Shown in pieces: positions 45,292 through 55,674 of a DNA stretch of 64,000 nucleotides (positions are counted from its first letter, which is position 1; each line of letters begins with the position of its first letter). The notes under the pieces were generated by a model. That model searched no databases and was not told the origin of the DNA. It saw only the letters and a program-made list of their open reading frames with translations. The DNA comes from Shinella zoogloeoides. GTDB taxonomy: Bacteria; Pseudomonadota; Alphaproteobacteria; Rhizobiales; Rhizobiaceae. Where the stretch lies: positions 62,001 through 126,000 of the forward strand of contig NZ_CP131131.1 of NCBI RefSeq assembly GCF_033705735.1, given 5' to 3'. The translations under genes and the position numbers were made by a program.

Positions 45292-46284
45292 ATGGGAGAC
45301 CCTTCGACGATCTCGCGCCGCTCCTTGTTTCTCGCCGCCGGCGTCGGCACATTGGCCGCGCCCCTGGTGCTGAACCGCGCCGCCCTTGCCCAGACCGAGA
45401 CGGACACGACCGACATGAGAGCGAGCCCCATCGAAACGCGCAGCATGAAGCTCGGCAGCTTCCGCATCCTTACCGTGCGCGACGGCATCCGCCCCTCGGG
45501 CGCGCCGAGCGAGACCTATGGCATCGGCCAGCCCGCCGAGGCCGTCGCCGCCCTGCTCACGGAGAATTTCCTGCCTGCCGACACGTTTGTGAACAGCTTC
45601 ACGCCGACGCTCGTCGATACGGGCTCCGAGGTCGTGCTGTTCGATACCGGCATGGGCGAGGGCGGGCGGAGCGCCGGCATGGGCCGCCTGCTGGAAGGGT
45701 TGAAATATGCCGGCTACACGCCGGACCAGATTTCCGTCGTCGTCCTCACCCACATGCATGGCGACCATATCGGCGGGCTGATGGAGGGCGGCAAGCCGGC
45801 CTTTCCCAATGCCCGCTATGTCACCGGCCGCACGGAATACGATTTCTGGGTCAATCCCGAGCGCATGGGAACGCCCGCCGAGCAGGGCCACCAGGGCGTC
45901 CTCTCCAAGGTCCAGCCGCTCGCCGAAAAGCTCAGCTTCATCGAGAACGAGGGCGAGGTGGTGCCCGGCATCACCGGGCTCGACGCCTTCGGCCATTCGC
46001 CCGGCCACATGATCTTCCGCATCGAATCGGAGGGCAGGGCGCTGATGCTGACGGCCGACACGGCGAACCATTTCGTGCTCTCGCTGCAGCGGCCGGACTG
46101 GGAGGTGCGCTTCGACATGGATAAGGCCGCGGCGGCGGCGACCCGCAAGCGTGTCTTCGACATGATCGCGACCGACAGGCTCCCCTTCATCGGCTACCAC
46201 ATGCCCTTCCCGGCCGCCGGCTTCGTGGAAAAGGCGGGCGAGGGCTATCGCTTCGTGCCGGTGAGCTATCAGTTCGACGTTTGA
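45292..46284 (+). CDS. Tat-exported MBL-fold hydrolase
   Basis: A 330-residue protein. The N-terminus has a twin-arginine signal (ISRRSLFLAAGVG) and a cleavage-like ALA before QTETD. The metallo-beta-lactamase fold shows THMHGDHIGGL (HxHxDH metal motif), GHSPGH, and TADTANH. The family includes quorum-sensing lactonases and other hydrolases; the substrate is unknown. GGAG lies upstream of the ATG. It is divergent from the MFS gene. Confidence 0.88.
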   Translation: MGDPSTISRRSLFLAAGVGTLAAPLVLNRAALAQTETDTTDMRASPIETRSMKLGSFRILTVRDGIRPSGAPSETYGIGQPAEAVAALLTENFLPADTFVNSFTPTLVDTGSEVVLFDTGMGEGGRSAGMGRLLEGLKYAGYTPDQISVVVLTHMHGDHIGGLMEGGKPAFPNARYVTGRTEYDFWVNPERMGTPAEQGHQGVLSKVQPLAEKLSFIENEGEVVPGITGLDAFGHSPGHMIFRIESEGRALMLTADTANHFVLSLQRPDWEVRFDMDKAAAAATRKRVFDMIATDRLPFIGYHMPFPAAGFVEKAGEGYRFVPVSYQFDV

Positions 46285-46320
46285 GATGTCGACCGCGGTG
46301 GTGAGCGGTGGAGGCAAAAA

Positions 46321-46442
46321 CCCCTCCTCCCGCTGCCGCGACCTTCTCCCCGCAAGCGGAGAGAAGGGACTTGGGGCAATGCCGTGCAACATCTGCCTTC
46401 TCCCCGCTTGCGGGGAGAAGGTGCCGGCAGGCGGATGAGGGG
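46321..46442. repeat. Mosaic palindromic repeat (CTCCCCGCAAGCGGGGAG family, copy 3)
   Basis: Contains CCTTCTCCCCGCAAGCGGAG and CCTTCTCCCCGCTTGCGGGG units and a CCGGCAGGCGGATGAGGGGC end like the other copies. The rest of the 46443-46631 spacer should hold the guaB promoter; nothing else is recognised. Confidence 0.75.
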
Positions 46443-46520
46443 CGGCGGCCCTGCGGCGCCTGTTCAGAAGCAGGCCCCGAAACCGATTGCCGGCTTTTTG
46501 CTATTCCCAATCCGTCATGA

Positions 46521-48128
<1,608 letters not shown>

Positions 48129-48156
48129 TCGGCCGATCCTGACAGCACTTTTGCGG

Positions 48157-48183
48157 AATGCCCGGCTTTTGCCGGGCATTTTC
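48157..48183 (+). terminator. Rho-independent terminator after guaB
   Basis: A perfect 10-bp stem, AATGCCCGGC at 48157-48166 and GCCGGGCATT at 48171-48180, has a TTTT loop and a short T-run after it. Confidence 0.88.
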
Positions 48184-48272
48184 GCTTGGCGGGGTGCCAC
48201 TCCCGTTTCGTTTTTCCGTTCGCCTGCGTAGGATGAAATGCCGGCAATCTCGCCGGCTATCGGGGGAACATC

Positions 48273-48632
48273 ATGAAGACGATTTTGGCTGGCGCCCTGC
48301 TGGGCCTGGGTCTCGTCGTGCCTGCGCAGGCGCAGACCGTCAATGCCGGCACCTACACCGTCGAGGGCACCAATCTCGACGGTTCGGCCTATGGCGGCAC
48401 GGCGACCATCGAGCTGACCAGCGAGACGACTTGCTCGATCGAATGGCACACCGGTTCGACCACGTCGAACGGCATCTGCATGCTCTACGACAATGCCTTC
48501 GCGGCCGCCTACGTGCTGGGCGATGCCGTCGGCCTCATCGTCTACGAAGCCAAGGGCGACGGGTCGCTGGAAGGGGCCTGGACGATCAGCGGCAAGGACG
48601 GCTCGGGCAGCGAAACGCTGACGCCGCAATAG
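48273..48632 (+). CDS. Small secreted protein, function unknown
   Basis: A 119-residue protein with a clear signal peptide (MKTILAGALLGLGLVVPAQA, cleavage before QTVNAG). The mature 98 residues look beta-rich, with repeated G-x-Y/G-x-W strands and two cysteines (TTCSIEWH and NGICMLY) that could form a disulfide in the periplasm. No named family is assigned with confidence. RBS GGGGGAAC-like sequence lies upstream. It is flanked by guaB and a MAPEG gene on the same strand but apparently separately transcribed. Confidence 0.75.
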   Translation: MKTILAGALLGLGLVVPAQAQTVNAGTYTVEGTNLDGSAYGGTATIELTSETTCSIEWHTGSTTSNGICMLYDNAFAAAYVLGDAVGLIVYEAKGDGSLEGAWTISGKDGSGSETLTPQ

Positions 48633-48735
48633 GAGGGCGCCTTTTCCTTCGGCTTGCGGCACGGCAGCCTTTCCGGTTGAGGCTTTAGCCGGAAACACTT
48701 ATGCAGGTGGCTGAAACGCAAGCCGAAGGTTCCCC

Positions 48736-49155
48736 ATGTCTCCCACGGAAGCCACCATCTGGCCGATGATCGCGCATGCCGCGCTCATTTTCGGCCTCTA
48801 TATCCTGCTCTCGACCCGCCGCGTCGGCGCTGTCAGGGATGGCCGTGCCAAGGCCGAGCAGTTCCGCGAGAACCGGGACGAACCGGCCGAAAGCCTCGTC
48901 GTCAAGAACGCCATCGCCAACCAGTTCGAGCTGCCGGTGCTGTTCTATGCGGTGAGCATCCTTCTCTATCTCGTCGATGCCGACAATCCGGTGACGGTCG
49001 CCGGCGGCTGGCTCTTCGTGGCGCTGCGCTACGCGCATGCCTATGTGCATGTCACCTCGAACCGCCTGCGCTACCGCCGCCCGCTGTTCATCGCCAGCCT
49101 GCTGGTCGCGATGATGCTCTGGCTCTGGCTCGCCGTCTGGCTGGCGCTGACCTGA
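48736..49155 (+). CDS. MAPEG-family membrane protein
   Basis: A 139-residue protein with about four membrane segments, in the MAPEG pattern (VVKNAIANQFELPVLFYAVS, then FVALRYAHAYVHVTSNRLRYRRP). MAPEG members include glutathione transferases and related enzymes; bacterial members are mostly uncharacterised. Whether it binds glutathione is unknown. Confidence 0.85.
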   Translation: MSPTEATIWPMIAHAALIFGLYILLSTRRVGAVRDGRAKAEQFRENRDEPAESLVVKNAIANQFELPVLFYAVSILLYLVDADNPVTVAGGWLFVALRYAHAYVHVTSNRLRYRRPLFIASLLVAMMLWLWLAVWLALT

Positions 49156-49238
49156 TCCGCCGGTAACGCAGTTGTGTTGGGCGCGTGGGCGCGCGGGGCC
49201 TATCTTGTCCTTCTGGCCGAAAATCCGGAGGATCCGCC

Positions 49239-50114
49239 ATGGACAGGACGCAGATCACGCAGGCGATGGTCGACGCCTATGACGAATACACTCACCTGAC
49301 GCTCGACCGCCGCCGCTTCATGGAACGGCTGACGGCGCTTGCGGGCTCCGGCGCCGCGGCGGCCGCCATCGCACCGCTGCTTGCCGCCAATTCCGCGAGC
49401 GCCGAGATGATCGCCTCCGACGACGAGCGCCTTTCGGCGAAGGATGTCGTCTATGGCGGCAGCTCGGGCGAGATGAAGGGCTATCTCGTGCGCCCGAAGG
49501 CGGCAACGGGGCCGCTCGGCACCGTCATCGTCATCCACGAGAACCGCGGCCTCAATCCGCATATCCGCGACGTCGCGCGGCGCATGGCGCTGGAAGGCTT
49601 CATCGCGCTCGCCCCCGATTTCCTCTCGTCCTCGGGCGGCACGCCGGATGACGAGGACCAGGCGCGCGACATGATCGGCAAGCTCGATCCGGCGGCCACG
49701 GTCGCCAATGCGGAGGCAAGCCTGCAGTTCCTGGCAAAGCTCGACGGCGCGAACGGCAAGGTCGGCGCCATCGGCTTCTGCTGGGGCGGCGGCCTCGTCA
49801 ACCGCTTCGCGACGGCATCGCCGGAGCTGAAGGCCGCCGTCGCCTATTACGGCGCGCAGCCGTCGGCCGAGGCGGTGCCGAACATCAAGGCGGCCCTGCT
49901 GCTGCATTATGCCGGCCTCGACGAACGCATCAATGCCGGCATCGACGCCTATCGCAAGGCGCTGGAGGCGAACGGCAAGACCTTCGAGATCCACGTCTAT
50001 GACGGCGTCAACCACGCCTTCAACAACGACACCTCCGCCGCCCGCTACGACAAGGCCGCCGCCGACCTTGCCTGGCAGCGCACGGTGGCGTTCCTGAAGA
50101 AGTATGTCAGCTAG
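49239..50114 (+). CDS. Tat-exported dienelactone hydrolase-family protein
   Basis: A 291-residue alpha/beta hydrolase. The N-terminus has a twin-arginine type signal (LDRRRFMERLTALAGSG) and an ASA-like cleavage region. The catalytic Cys is in GFCWGG, and the His in GVNHAFNND; these are the dienelactone hydrolase motifs. The substrate outside the cytoplasm is unknown. RBS GGAGG precedes the ATG. Its 3' end overlaps the convergent GNAT gene by four bases. Confidence 0.9.
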   Translation: MDRTQITQAMVDAYDEYTHLTLDRRRFMERLTALAGSGAAAAAIAPLLAANSASAEMIASDDERLSAKDVVYGGSSGEMKGYLVRPKAATGPLGTVIVIHENRGLNPHIRDVARRMALEGFIALAPDFLSSSGGTPDDEDQARDMIGKLDPAATVANAEASLQFLAKLDGANGKVGAIGFCWGGGLVNRFATASPELKAAVAYYGAQPSAEAVPNIKAALLLHYAGLDERINAGIDAYRKALEANGKTFEIHVYDGVNHAFNNDTSAARYDKAAADLAWQRTVAFLKKYVS

Positions 50115-50683
50115 TCCTTGACCGTCAGCCGCATGGCGCAGCGCGTGTCGCGCGGCAGGCCGTGTTCGGATTCCTCGTCGAGCACCGCGTCGAGGCGCGC
50201 CGGAAGCGTTGCCTCGTCGAGCGTCTCGAAGCCCAGCCGCTCGTAGAACGGGCAGTTCCACGGAATGGTGCGGAAGGTCGTCAGCGTCACGGCCACAAGG
50301 CCGCGTTCCGCCGCCTGCTCGACGGCATGGCGGATCAGCCGGCGGCCGATGCCGAAGCCCTGGTGCAGGTGATCGACGGAAATCTCCCAGATATGCAGTT
50401 CGGGCCCGACGACCTCGGCGCTCAGGAAGCCGACGGGCTGGTCGCCGTCGGCGGCCGCGACCCAGTTCGTGCCCTTGCCGATGAGGTCATGGTGCCGCTC
50501 GGCGCTCTGCACGTCGCCGACCGCCAGCCAGGAGAAGGCCTCGATGAGGCGGAAGGCCCGCGCGGCCGACCGCTCGATCCGGCGCAGCGTCTCGATTTCG
50601 TCTTCGCGGGCGGGCCGTACCGTCACCCTGGACGGCCCGGCCTTGCCTGCGGGGATGCCGTCCAGAGGAATGAGTGTCACCAT
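50111..50683 (-). CDS. GNAT-family N-acetyltransferase
   Basis: A 190-residue protein with a GNAT domain. The acetyl-CoA-binding motif A is HQGFGIGRRLIRHAVEQA, preceded by the strand LHIWEISVDH. The C-terminal FYERLGFETL is typical. The acceptor is unknown. Its start overlaps the LysR gene end by seven bases, so the two are probably co-transcribed. Confidence 0.87.
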   Translation of the reverse strand: MVTLIPLDGIPAGKAGPSRVTVRPAREDEIETLRRIERSAARAFRLIEAFSWLAVGDVQSAERHHDLIGKGTNWVAAADGDQPVGFLSAEVVGPELHIWEISVDHLHQGFGIGRRLIRHAVEQAAERGLVAVTLTTFRTIPWNCPFYERLGFETLDEATLPARLDAVLDEESEHGLPRDTRCAMRLTVKD

Positions 50684-51642
50684 CCCGGCAGGATCTGTCC
50701 CGGCCTCAGCCGCGCGAGGCGCGGAAAGACCTTCACTTCCGCTTCCGGCAGGTCATCGGCCGCCGTCAGCGGCGTGATGTTGTCGAGGCAGGCGGTGATA
50801 TGGCTGGTGATGGCGTTGGAGAGCGAGGGCGAAAGGCCCGGCCGCCGCATGATGCCGATCTGCACGGGGGCGAGCGGCGGAAAGCCGTCCGCCTGCGTCA
50901 GCACCTTCATGCCGGGGCGCAGCGCCGATTCCGGCAGAACCGAAACCGCCATGCCGGCCATGACGGCGGCGGCGACGACGGTGGAAGACCAGCTCGTGAA
51001 CAGCACCTGGTAGTCGCGCCCGACCGAATCGAGCGCCGCGCAGGCGATCTGCCGCCACTGGCAGTCCCGCCGGCCGACGGCGAGCGGCACCGGCGCGTTC
51101 TCCGGCAGCGGATGGTTGGCCGACATGACCCAGCAGAGCGGCTCCGTGCGCACCACGTCGGACTGGCGCTGGCGCGGATTGTGCGTGACGAGCGCGATGT
51201 CGAGTTCGCCCTTGGCCATCTTCTCGGCAAGGTCGACCGAGGGCTCGCACACGATATAGAGCTCGACATTCGGATGCGTCTTGGCAAAGCGCATGATGAT
51301 CTCGGGCATGTAGCGGTCGGCATAGTCGTCCGGCGTGCCGATGCGCAGCATGCCCTCAAGGCGGTTGTCGTCGAAGGCGGCGATGGCCTCGTTGTTGAGG
51401 CGCAGCATCCGGCGGGCGAAGTTGAGCAGGCGCTCGCCTTCGGCCGTCAGCCTGTTGCCGCGCCCGTCCTTCATGAAAAGCTGCTTGCCGATACGCTCTT
51501 CGAGCCGCCGCATCTGCATGGACACGGCCGACTGGGTCTTGAAGACCCGATCCGCCGCCCGCGTGAAACTTCCCGTATCCGCGATCGCAACGAAGGTCTG
51601 GAGCTGGTCGATGTCTAACGGAGCGGACATAACGTTACTCAT
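50677..51642 (-). CDS. LysR-family transcriptional regulator
   Basis: A 321-residue regulator with an N-terminal HTH (IDQLQTFVAIADTGSFTRAA, TQSAVSMQMRRLEERIGKQL) and a LysR substrate-binding domain. Its C-terminus ends in an unusual PEAEVKVFPRLARLRPGQIL segment running into the GNAT start. An alternative start is ATG 51630. The likely target is not obvious; no divergent gene lies within 200 bases other than the DUF1127 gene. Confidence 0.9.
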   Translation of the reverse strand: MSNVMSAPLDIDQLQTFVAIADTGSFTRAADRVFKTQSAVSMQMRRLEERIGKQLFMKDGRGNRLTAEGERLLNFARRMLRLNNEAIAAFDDNRLEGMLRIGTPDDYADRYMPEIIMRFAKTHPNVELYIVCEPSVDLAEKMAKGELDIALVTHNPRQRQSDVVRTEPLCWVMSANHPLPENAPVPLAVGRRDCQWRQIACAALDSVGRDYQVLFTSWSSTVVAAAVMAGMAVSVLPESALRPGMKVLTQADGFPPLAPVQIGIMRRPGLSPSLSNAITSHITACLDNITPLTAADDLPEAEVKVFPRLARLRPGQILPGW

Positions 51643-51906
51643 AAGATTGTTTGATTGATAGTATTAGAAACATTCGTTGGACTGATCAATGTCTTTCTGC
51701 GAAAAAGCGATTGTCGAACGATGGCTTGTCCGCCAGCCATCGCCGACAGGATCTGCCGCTTCGCCCAGACCTCCCGGCCGGCGGCTCTTCTTGCAGTCCA
51801 GTTCCCCCTCACCGTCACCCGTACCCTGCGGGCGGCGAACGATCACAGGTGCCGCGCGGGCCCCATCGAAGGACGATGGTGCGCGGAGCCGGAAAGGAGA
51901 AATGCC

Positions 51907-52203
51907 ATGCGCATGATCGACCGCAGAATGGAAATCGAGGCACCGGCGAAACGTCGCCAGGTCTCCGGCCTTCTTGTCCATGTCCGCAACGCTGCCGCCA
52001 GATTTGCTCGTGCATGGCAGAACCGCCGCGCGATCAACCGGCTGAGCGAGCTCGACGACCACCAGCTCTTCGACATGGGCTTGTGCCGCAGCGACGTCCA
52101 GGCCGTCCGTTCGGCCTCCTTCTTCTCCGATGCCGGCCTGCATCTGACGATCGTGGCGCGCGAGCGTGCCCGCCGCCATGTGCGCCAGGGTCGCTCGGAC
52201 TGA
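51907..52203 (+). CDS. DUF1127 protein, long form
   Basis: A 98-residue protein with the DUF1127 motif in the middle (ARAWQNRRAINRLSELDDHQ followed by LFDMGLCRSDVQAVR) and extra N- and C-terminal segments that are basic. The ATG at 51907 has AAGGAG upstream; longer in-frame readings lack an RBS. It is monocistronic, with a terminator about 80 bases after. Such proteins are linked to RNA binding in some alphaproteobacteria. No CCTCCTCCC RNA cluster follows this one. Confidence 0.85.
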   Translation: MRMIDRRMEIEAPAKRRQVSGLLVHVRNAAARFARAWQNRRAINRLSELDDHQLFDMGLCRSDVQAVRSASFFSDAGLHLTIVARERARRHVRQGRSD

Positions 52204-52280
52204 TTTCCTCCGGCGCCGTCCTTCCCTCCCGGACGGTTCCTGACTTCCCCGCAGGGTGAGAGCCAATAACCCTGCCGCTT

Positions 52281-52319
52281 GCCCGGCGTGCGACTCCCAA
52301 GGTCCGCGTCGGGCTTTTT
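52281..52319 (+). terminator. Rho-independent terminator after DUF1127 gene
   Basis: An imperfect stem, GCCCGGCGTGCGAC at 52281-52294 with GTCCGCGTCGGGC at 52302-52314, is followed by five T. Confidence 0.6.
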
Positions 52320-52468
52320 CAAAGGGCTATTTCCCGAAAATCCGCTTTACCTTAGGTAAACCACCCTCGGCTACCGTTGCCATGGCAGCCGCGGAGCCGT
52401 TCCGCGGGCATGACGCCGTCTGCCTTCCGGATGAGCCGGACCCAGCTCTAGCCCTCGGACGGATCGCC

Positions 52469-54721
52469 ATGCGCATTTCGCGTAAACTGCCCCTTGCCGC
52501 TGCCGTGCTCACGCTTCTTTCCATCGGCGCCGCCAGCGCCGTGTCGCTGATCGTCAGCGCGGAGACCGTGACCCGGCAGGTGATGCAGAAGCTGGAGGCG
52601 ACCGCCGACGGGCGCCGCAACGAGGCGCGGACCTATCTGGAGGGCATGAAGCTCGACCTCATCAGCCTTTCCACCGCCATGCCGACCACCCAGGCCTTCT
52701 ACGGTTTCGCCGGCGCCTGGGGCGCGCTCGGCAAGGATCCGGCGAAGGAACTGCACGACCGCTACATCGCCAACAACCCCAACCCGCCGGCCGAGCGCTA
52801 CCTGTTGGATACGGCGAAGAAGGACAATTTCGACCGCTCGCACAAGCAGTACCATGTCACCTTCCGCAAGCATCTGGAATCGCAGGGCTATGCCGATCTC
52901 TACATGATCGATCCGAAGGGCAACGTGCTCTATTCCGTCGCCAAGGCGGAGGATTTCGGCACGAACCTCCTCGACGGCCCCTACAGGGACAGCGGGCTCG
53001 CCGCAGCCTTCAAGGATGCGATGGCGCTCAAGGATGCGGGGACGATCGTCTTTTCCGACTTTTCCGAATATGCCGCGCTCGGCGGCGCGCCGGCGGCCTT
53101 CCTCGCCGCGCCCATCACCATGAACGGCCGCACGCTCGGCATCATGGCGATCCGCGTGCCGAACGCCAAGATCGACGCCATCTTCGGCAACAGCAAGGGC
53201 CTCGGCGAGACGGGCGAGACCGTGCTGGCGCGCGCCGACGGCACGGTGTTGACCGATTCCGCCCGCACGCCGGAGCCCGACGCGCTGAAGGTCCGCCTCG
53301 ACATCGCCAACCTGCCGGTCGGCAGCGAGGCCCATGGCATCATCACTGACGCGGCCGGCACGGAGCTTTACGCCGCCGGATCGCCGCTCTCCTTCGGCGG
53401 GGCGGACTGGTCGGTCATCGCCAAGATCACCCGGGCGGAAGCGACGGCGGGCTTGATGCGCGGCACGCTGATCGTGCTCGGCCTCACCGCCGCGATCATC
53501 GGTCTCGCCATCCTCGCGGCGACGATCTTCTCGCGCGCGCTGACCCGGCCGATCCACCAGCTCGTGGAGGCGATGACGGCGCTTGCCGCCGGCAATACCG
53601 ATATCGCGCTTCCGAAGGAAAACCGCGCTGACGAGATCGGCGACATGGTGCGCTCGGTTGCCGTCTTCCGCACCGCCGCGCTGGAAAAGGCGGCGCTGGA
53701 GCGTTCCAGCACCGAGGCGCGCGACCATGCCGCCCGCGAGCAGCAGGCGCAGGAAGCCGCCAAGGCCGCGCAGCAGCGCCAGGTGCAGGAGGCCGTCGGC
53801 ACGCTCGGCACCGCGCTGGAGCGCCTCTCGGCCGGCGACCTCTCCACCGTCATCGGCCATGCCTTCGCCGAAGGGCTTGACGAGCTGCGTGTCGACTTCA
53901 ACACCTCCGTCCGGCGCCTTGCCGAAACCATCGCCGCCGTCTCCGGCAATGCGCGCTCGATCGACGGCAAGGTCGCCCATGTCGATGCCGCCGCCCGCGA
54001 CATCGCCGAGCGCACCGAAAGCCAGGTGGCGGCGCTGGAGCGCACGACCGAGGCCGTCGGCCAGATGATGGAGGCGATCCGCAACTCCACGGCCCGGGCC
54101 GGAGAGGCCTCCCGCATGGCGACGGAGGCGAAGGCCAGCACCGACCAGTCGAGCGGCGTCGTTTCCGATGCGGTCGCGGCCATGGAGCGCATCGAGGGCG
54201 CCTCGCGCGAGATCTCCAGTATCATCAACGTCATCGACGAGATCGCCTTCCAGACGAACCTTCTGGCGCTCAATGCCGGCGTCGAGGCGGCGCGGGCAGG
54301 GGAGGCTGGCAAGGGCTTTGCCGTCGTCGCGCAGGAGGTGCGCGAACTTGCCCAGCGCTCGGCGAATGCCGCGAAGGACATCAAGGCGCTGATCACCAAG
54401 TCCGGCGTCGAGGTGGCGAAGGGCGTCGATCTCGTGCAGCAGACGGGCGAGGCGCTGTCCGGCATTGCCGGGCAGGTCGCCCGCATCAACGACCATATCC
54501 ATTCGATCGCCGCCGCCGCCAACCAGCAGTCTTCCAGCCTCGGCGATATCAGCCGGTCGATGGCCGAGATGGAGCAGGTGACTGCGCAGAACCGTCAGGC
54601 CGTCTCGCAGACGGCGGCCGGCATGTCCGGGCTTGCGGGCGATACGCGCTCGCTCGCGGCGATCGTCGAACGCTTCAACGTGCCGGTCGAGGCGGAGAGG
54701 GGCCGCGCGGCGGCGGCCTGA
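52469..54721 (+). CDS. Methyl-accepting chemotaxis protein with double HAMP
   Basis: A 750-residue chemoreceptor. TM1 lies at about 8-28, then a large periplasmic sensor of about 290 residues, TM2 at about 327-350 ([20 protein letters not shown]), HAMP at about 350-405, and a second HAMP-like unit near 450-490 ([20 protein letters not shown]). The signalling domain has tip [20 protein letters not shown]. The second Ala of the usual LNAAVEAA is Gly here (LNAGVEAA). It differs clearly from the two cluster receptors and ends without their shared tail. It stands alone, away from the che cluster. The ligand is unknown. Confidence 0.94.
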   Translation: MRISRKLPLAAAVLTLLSIGAASAVSLIVSAETVTRQVMQKLEATADGRRNEARTYLEGMKLDLISLSTAMPTTQAFYGFAGAWGALGKDPAKELHDRYIANNPNPPAERYLLDTAKKDNFDRSHKQYHVTFRKHLESQGYADLYMIDPKGNVLYSVAKAEDFGTNLLDGPYRDSGLAAAFKDAMALKDAGTIVFSDFSEYAALGGAPAAFLAAPITMNGRTLGIMAIRVPNAKIDAIFGNSKGLGETGETVLARADGTVLTDSARTPEPDALKVRLDIANLPVGSEAHGIITDAAGTELYAAGSPLSFGGADWSVIAKITRAEATAGLMRGTLIVLGLTAAIIGLAILAATIFSRALTRPIHQLVEAMTALAAGNTDIALPKENRADEIGDMVRSVAVFRTAALEKAALERSSTEARDHAAREQQAQEAAKAAQQRQVQEAVGTLGTALERLSAGDLSTVIGHAFAEGLDELRVDFNTSVRRLAETIAAVSGNARSIDGKVAHVDAAARDIAERTESQVAALERTTEAVGQMMEAIRNSTARAGEASRMATEAKASTDQSSGVVSDAVAAMERIEGASREISSIINVIDEIAFQTNLLALNAGVEAARAGEAGKGFAVVAQEVRELAQRSANAAKDIKALITKSGVEVAKGVDLVQQTGEALSGIAGQVARINDHIHSIAAAANQQSSSLGDISRSMAEMEQVTAQNRQAVSQTAAGMSGLAGDTRSLAAIVERFNVPVEAERGRAAAA

Positions 54722-54724
54722 TCG

Positions 54725-55567
54725 TCAGGCCTTCTTGCCGCCGTCCGGCTCCACGCCGCCGCGCATGGTCTCGAAGATCGTCTCGATGTTGCGCTGGTAG
54801 TCCTTCTGCATCTCGAGCCCCGTGTCGAACATCGTGTTGACGAGGCCCTTCAGCGAATCGGCGGGCGAGGCTTCCGGTGCGCTCGGCTTTTCGGCCGCCG
54901 GCTGGCCGGCCATGCCCGCCATCATGTCCTGGAAGGCTTTCGCGAAGGGGTTGTCGGTGAAGGGATTGGCCGGCGCTTCCTTCCTGCCGCCGAAGAAATC
55001 CTGCGCGGCCTGCACGAAGGGATTGTCGGCGAAGGGGTTCGCCGGTTCCGGCTTCTTCGCAAGGCCCGTCGCCTCGGCCCATTGCTGCATCATGTCGGCA
55101 AAGGGATTGGCGGACGCCTTGCCGGCATCCGCACCGGGGAAGAAGGGCGCGAGCGACTGCTTGAAGATCCCGCCCATCAGCGTGCTCGCCATGACGGGCA
55201 GCATCTGCTTGTAGATCTCCTGGCCGATGCCGGTCATCTGCGCCGCCTGCGCGGCGATGGCGCGGGAGACGTCCTTGCTGCCGAAGAGATGGCCGAGAAT
55301 GCCATTGCCCTCGGCAAGGCCCTGCGGGGTGAAGGCCTTGCTCATGTCCTCGAAATATTTGGCATGCTCGCCCGTCGTCAGCGCCTTCATGAAGGCGGCG
55401 AGGTCGTAGGGATTGGCGGCGTTGCGCTTGAAGCCCTCGGAAAAGGCCGGCATCAGCGCGGCGACGGCCTTGACGGCCTGCTCCTGCGCCAGCCCAAACT
55501 GCCGCGCCATCAGGTCGACGGCATGGCCGTTCTGCGCCTGCATCATCATGTCGTAGAGCGAAAGCAT
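54725..55567 (-). CDS. DUF937-family protein with NPF-D repeats
   Basis: A 280-residue cytoplasmic protein. The N-terminal 150 residues match DUF937 (NGHAVDLMARQFGLAQEQAV). The middle has three near-repeats built on ANPF(A/T)D: ANPFADMMQQW, ANPFADNPFVQAAQDFFGG and ANPFTDNPFAKAFQDMMAG. The C-terminus is helical and charged. No enzymatic motif is seen. The ATG at 55567 has AAGGGG upstream. It is convergent with the receptor gene, three bases away. Function is unknown. Confidence 0.8.
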   Translation of the reverse strand: MLSLYDMMMQAQNGHAVDLMARQFGLAQEQAVKAVAALMPAFSEGFKRNAANPYDLAAFMKALTTGEHAKYFEDMSKAFTPQGLAEGNGILGHLFGSKDVSRAIAAQAAQMTGIGQEIYKQMLPVMASTLMGGIFKQSLAPFFPGADAGKASANPFADMMQQWAEATGLAKKPEPANPFADNPFVQAAQDFFGGRKEAPANPFTDNPFAKAFQDMMAGMAGQPAAEKPSAPEASPADSLKGLVNTMFDTGLEMQKDYQRNIETIFETMRGGVEPDGGKKA

Positions 55568-55674
55568 GGCAGACCCCTTCCCGCCGGCAGGCCCACTGGC
55601 AGGCCCATTACCAAGCATGTGCCTGCACTATAACGGGAATTTCGGCCGCGCAAACAGCTTTCTTGGGGTCGGGT

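Noticed and set aside
43566..45488. Long Arg-rich minus-strand ORF overlapping the MFS gene
   Set aside because: It is the same strand in another frame; the MFS frame has membrane segments and family motifs.
46323..46331. Another CCTCCTCCC sequence
   Set aside because: It is inside a mosaic repeat, with no hairpin placing it in a loop and no companion motifs.
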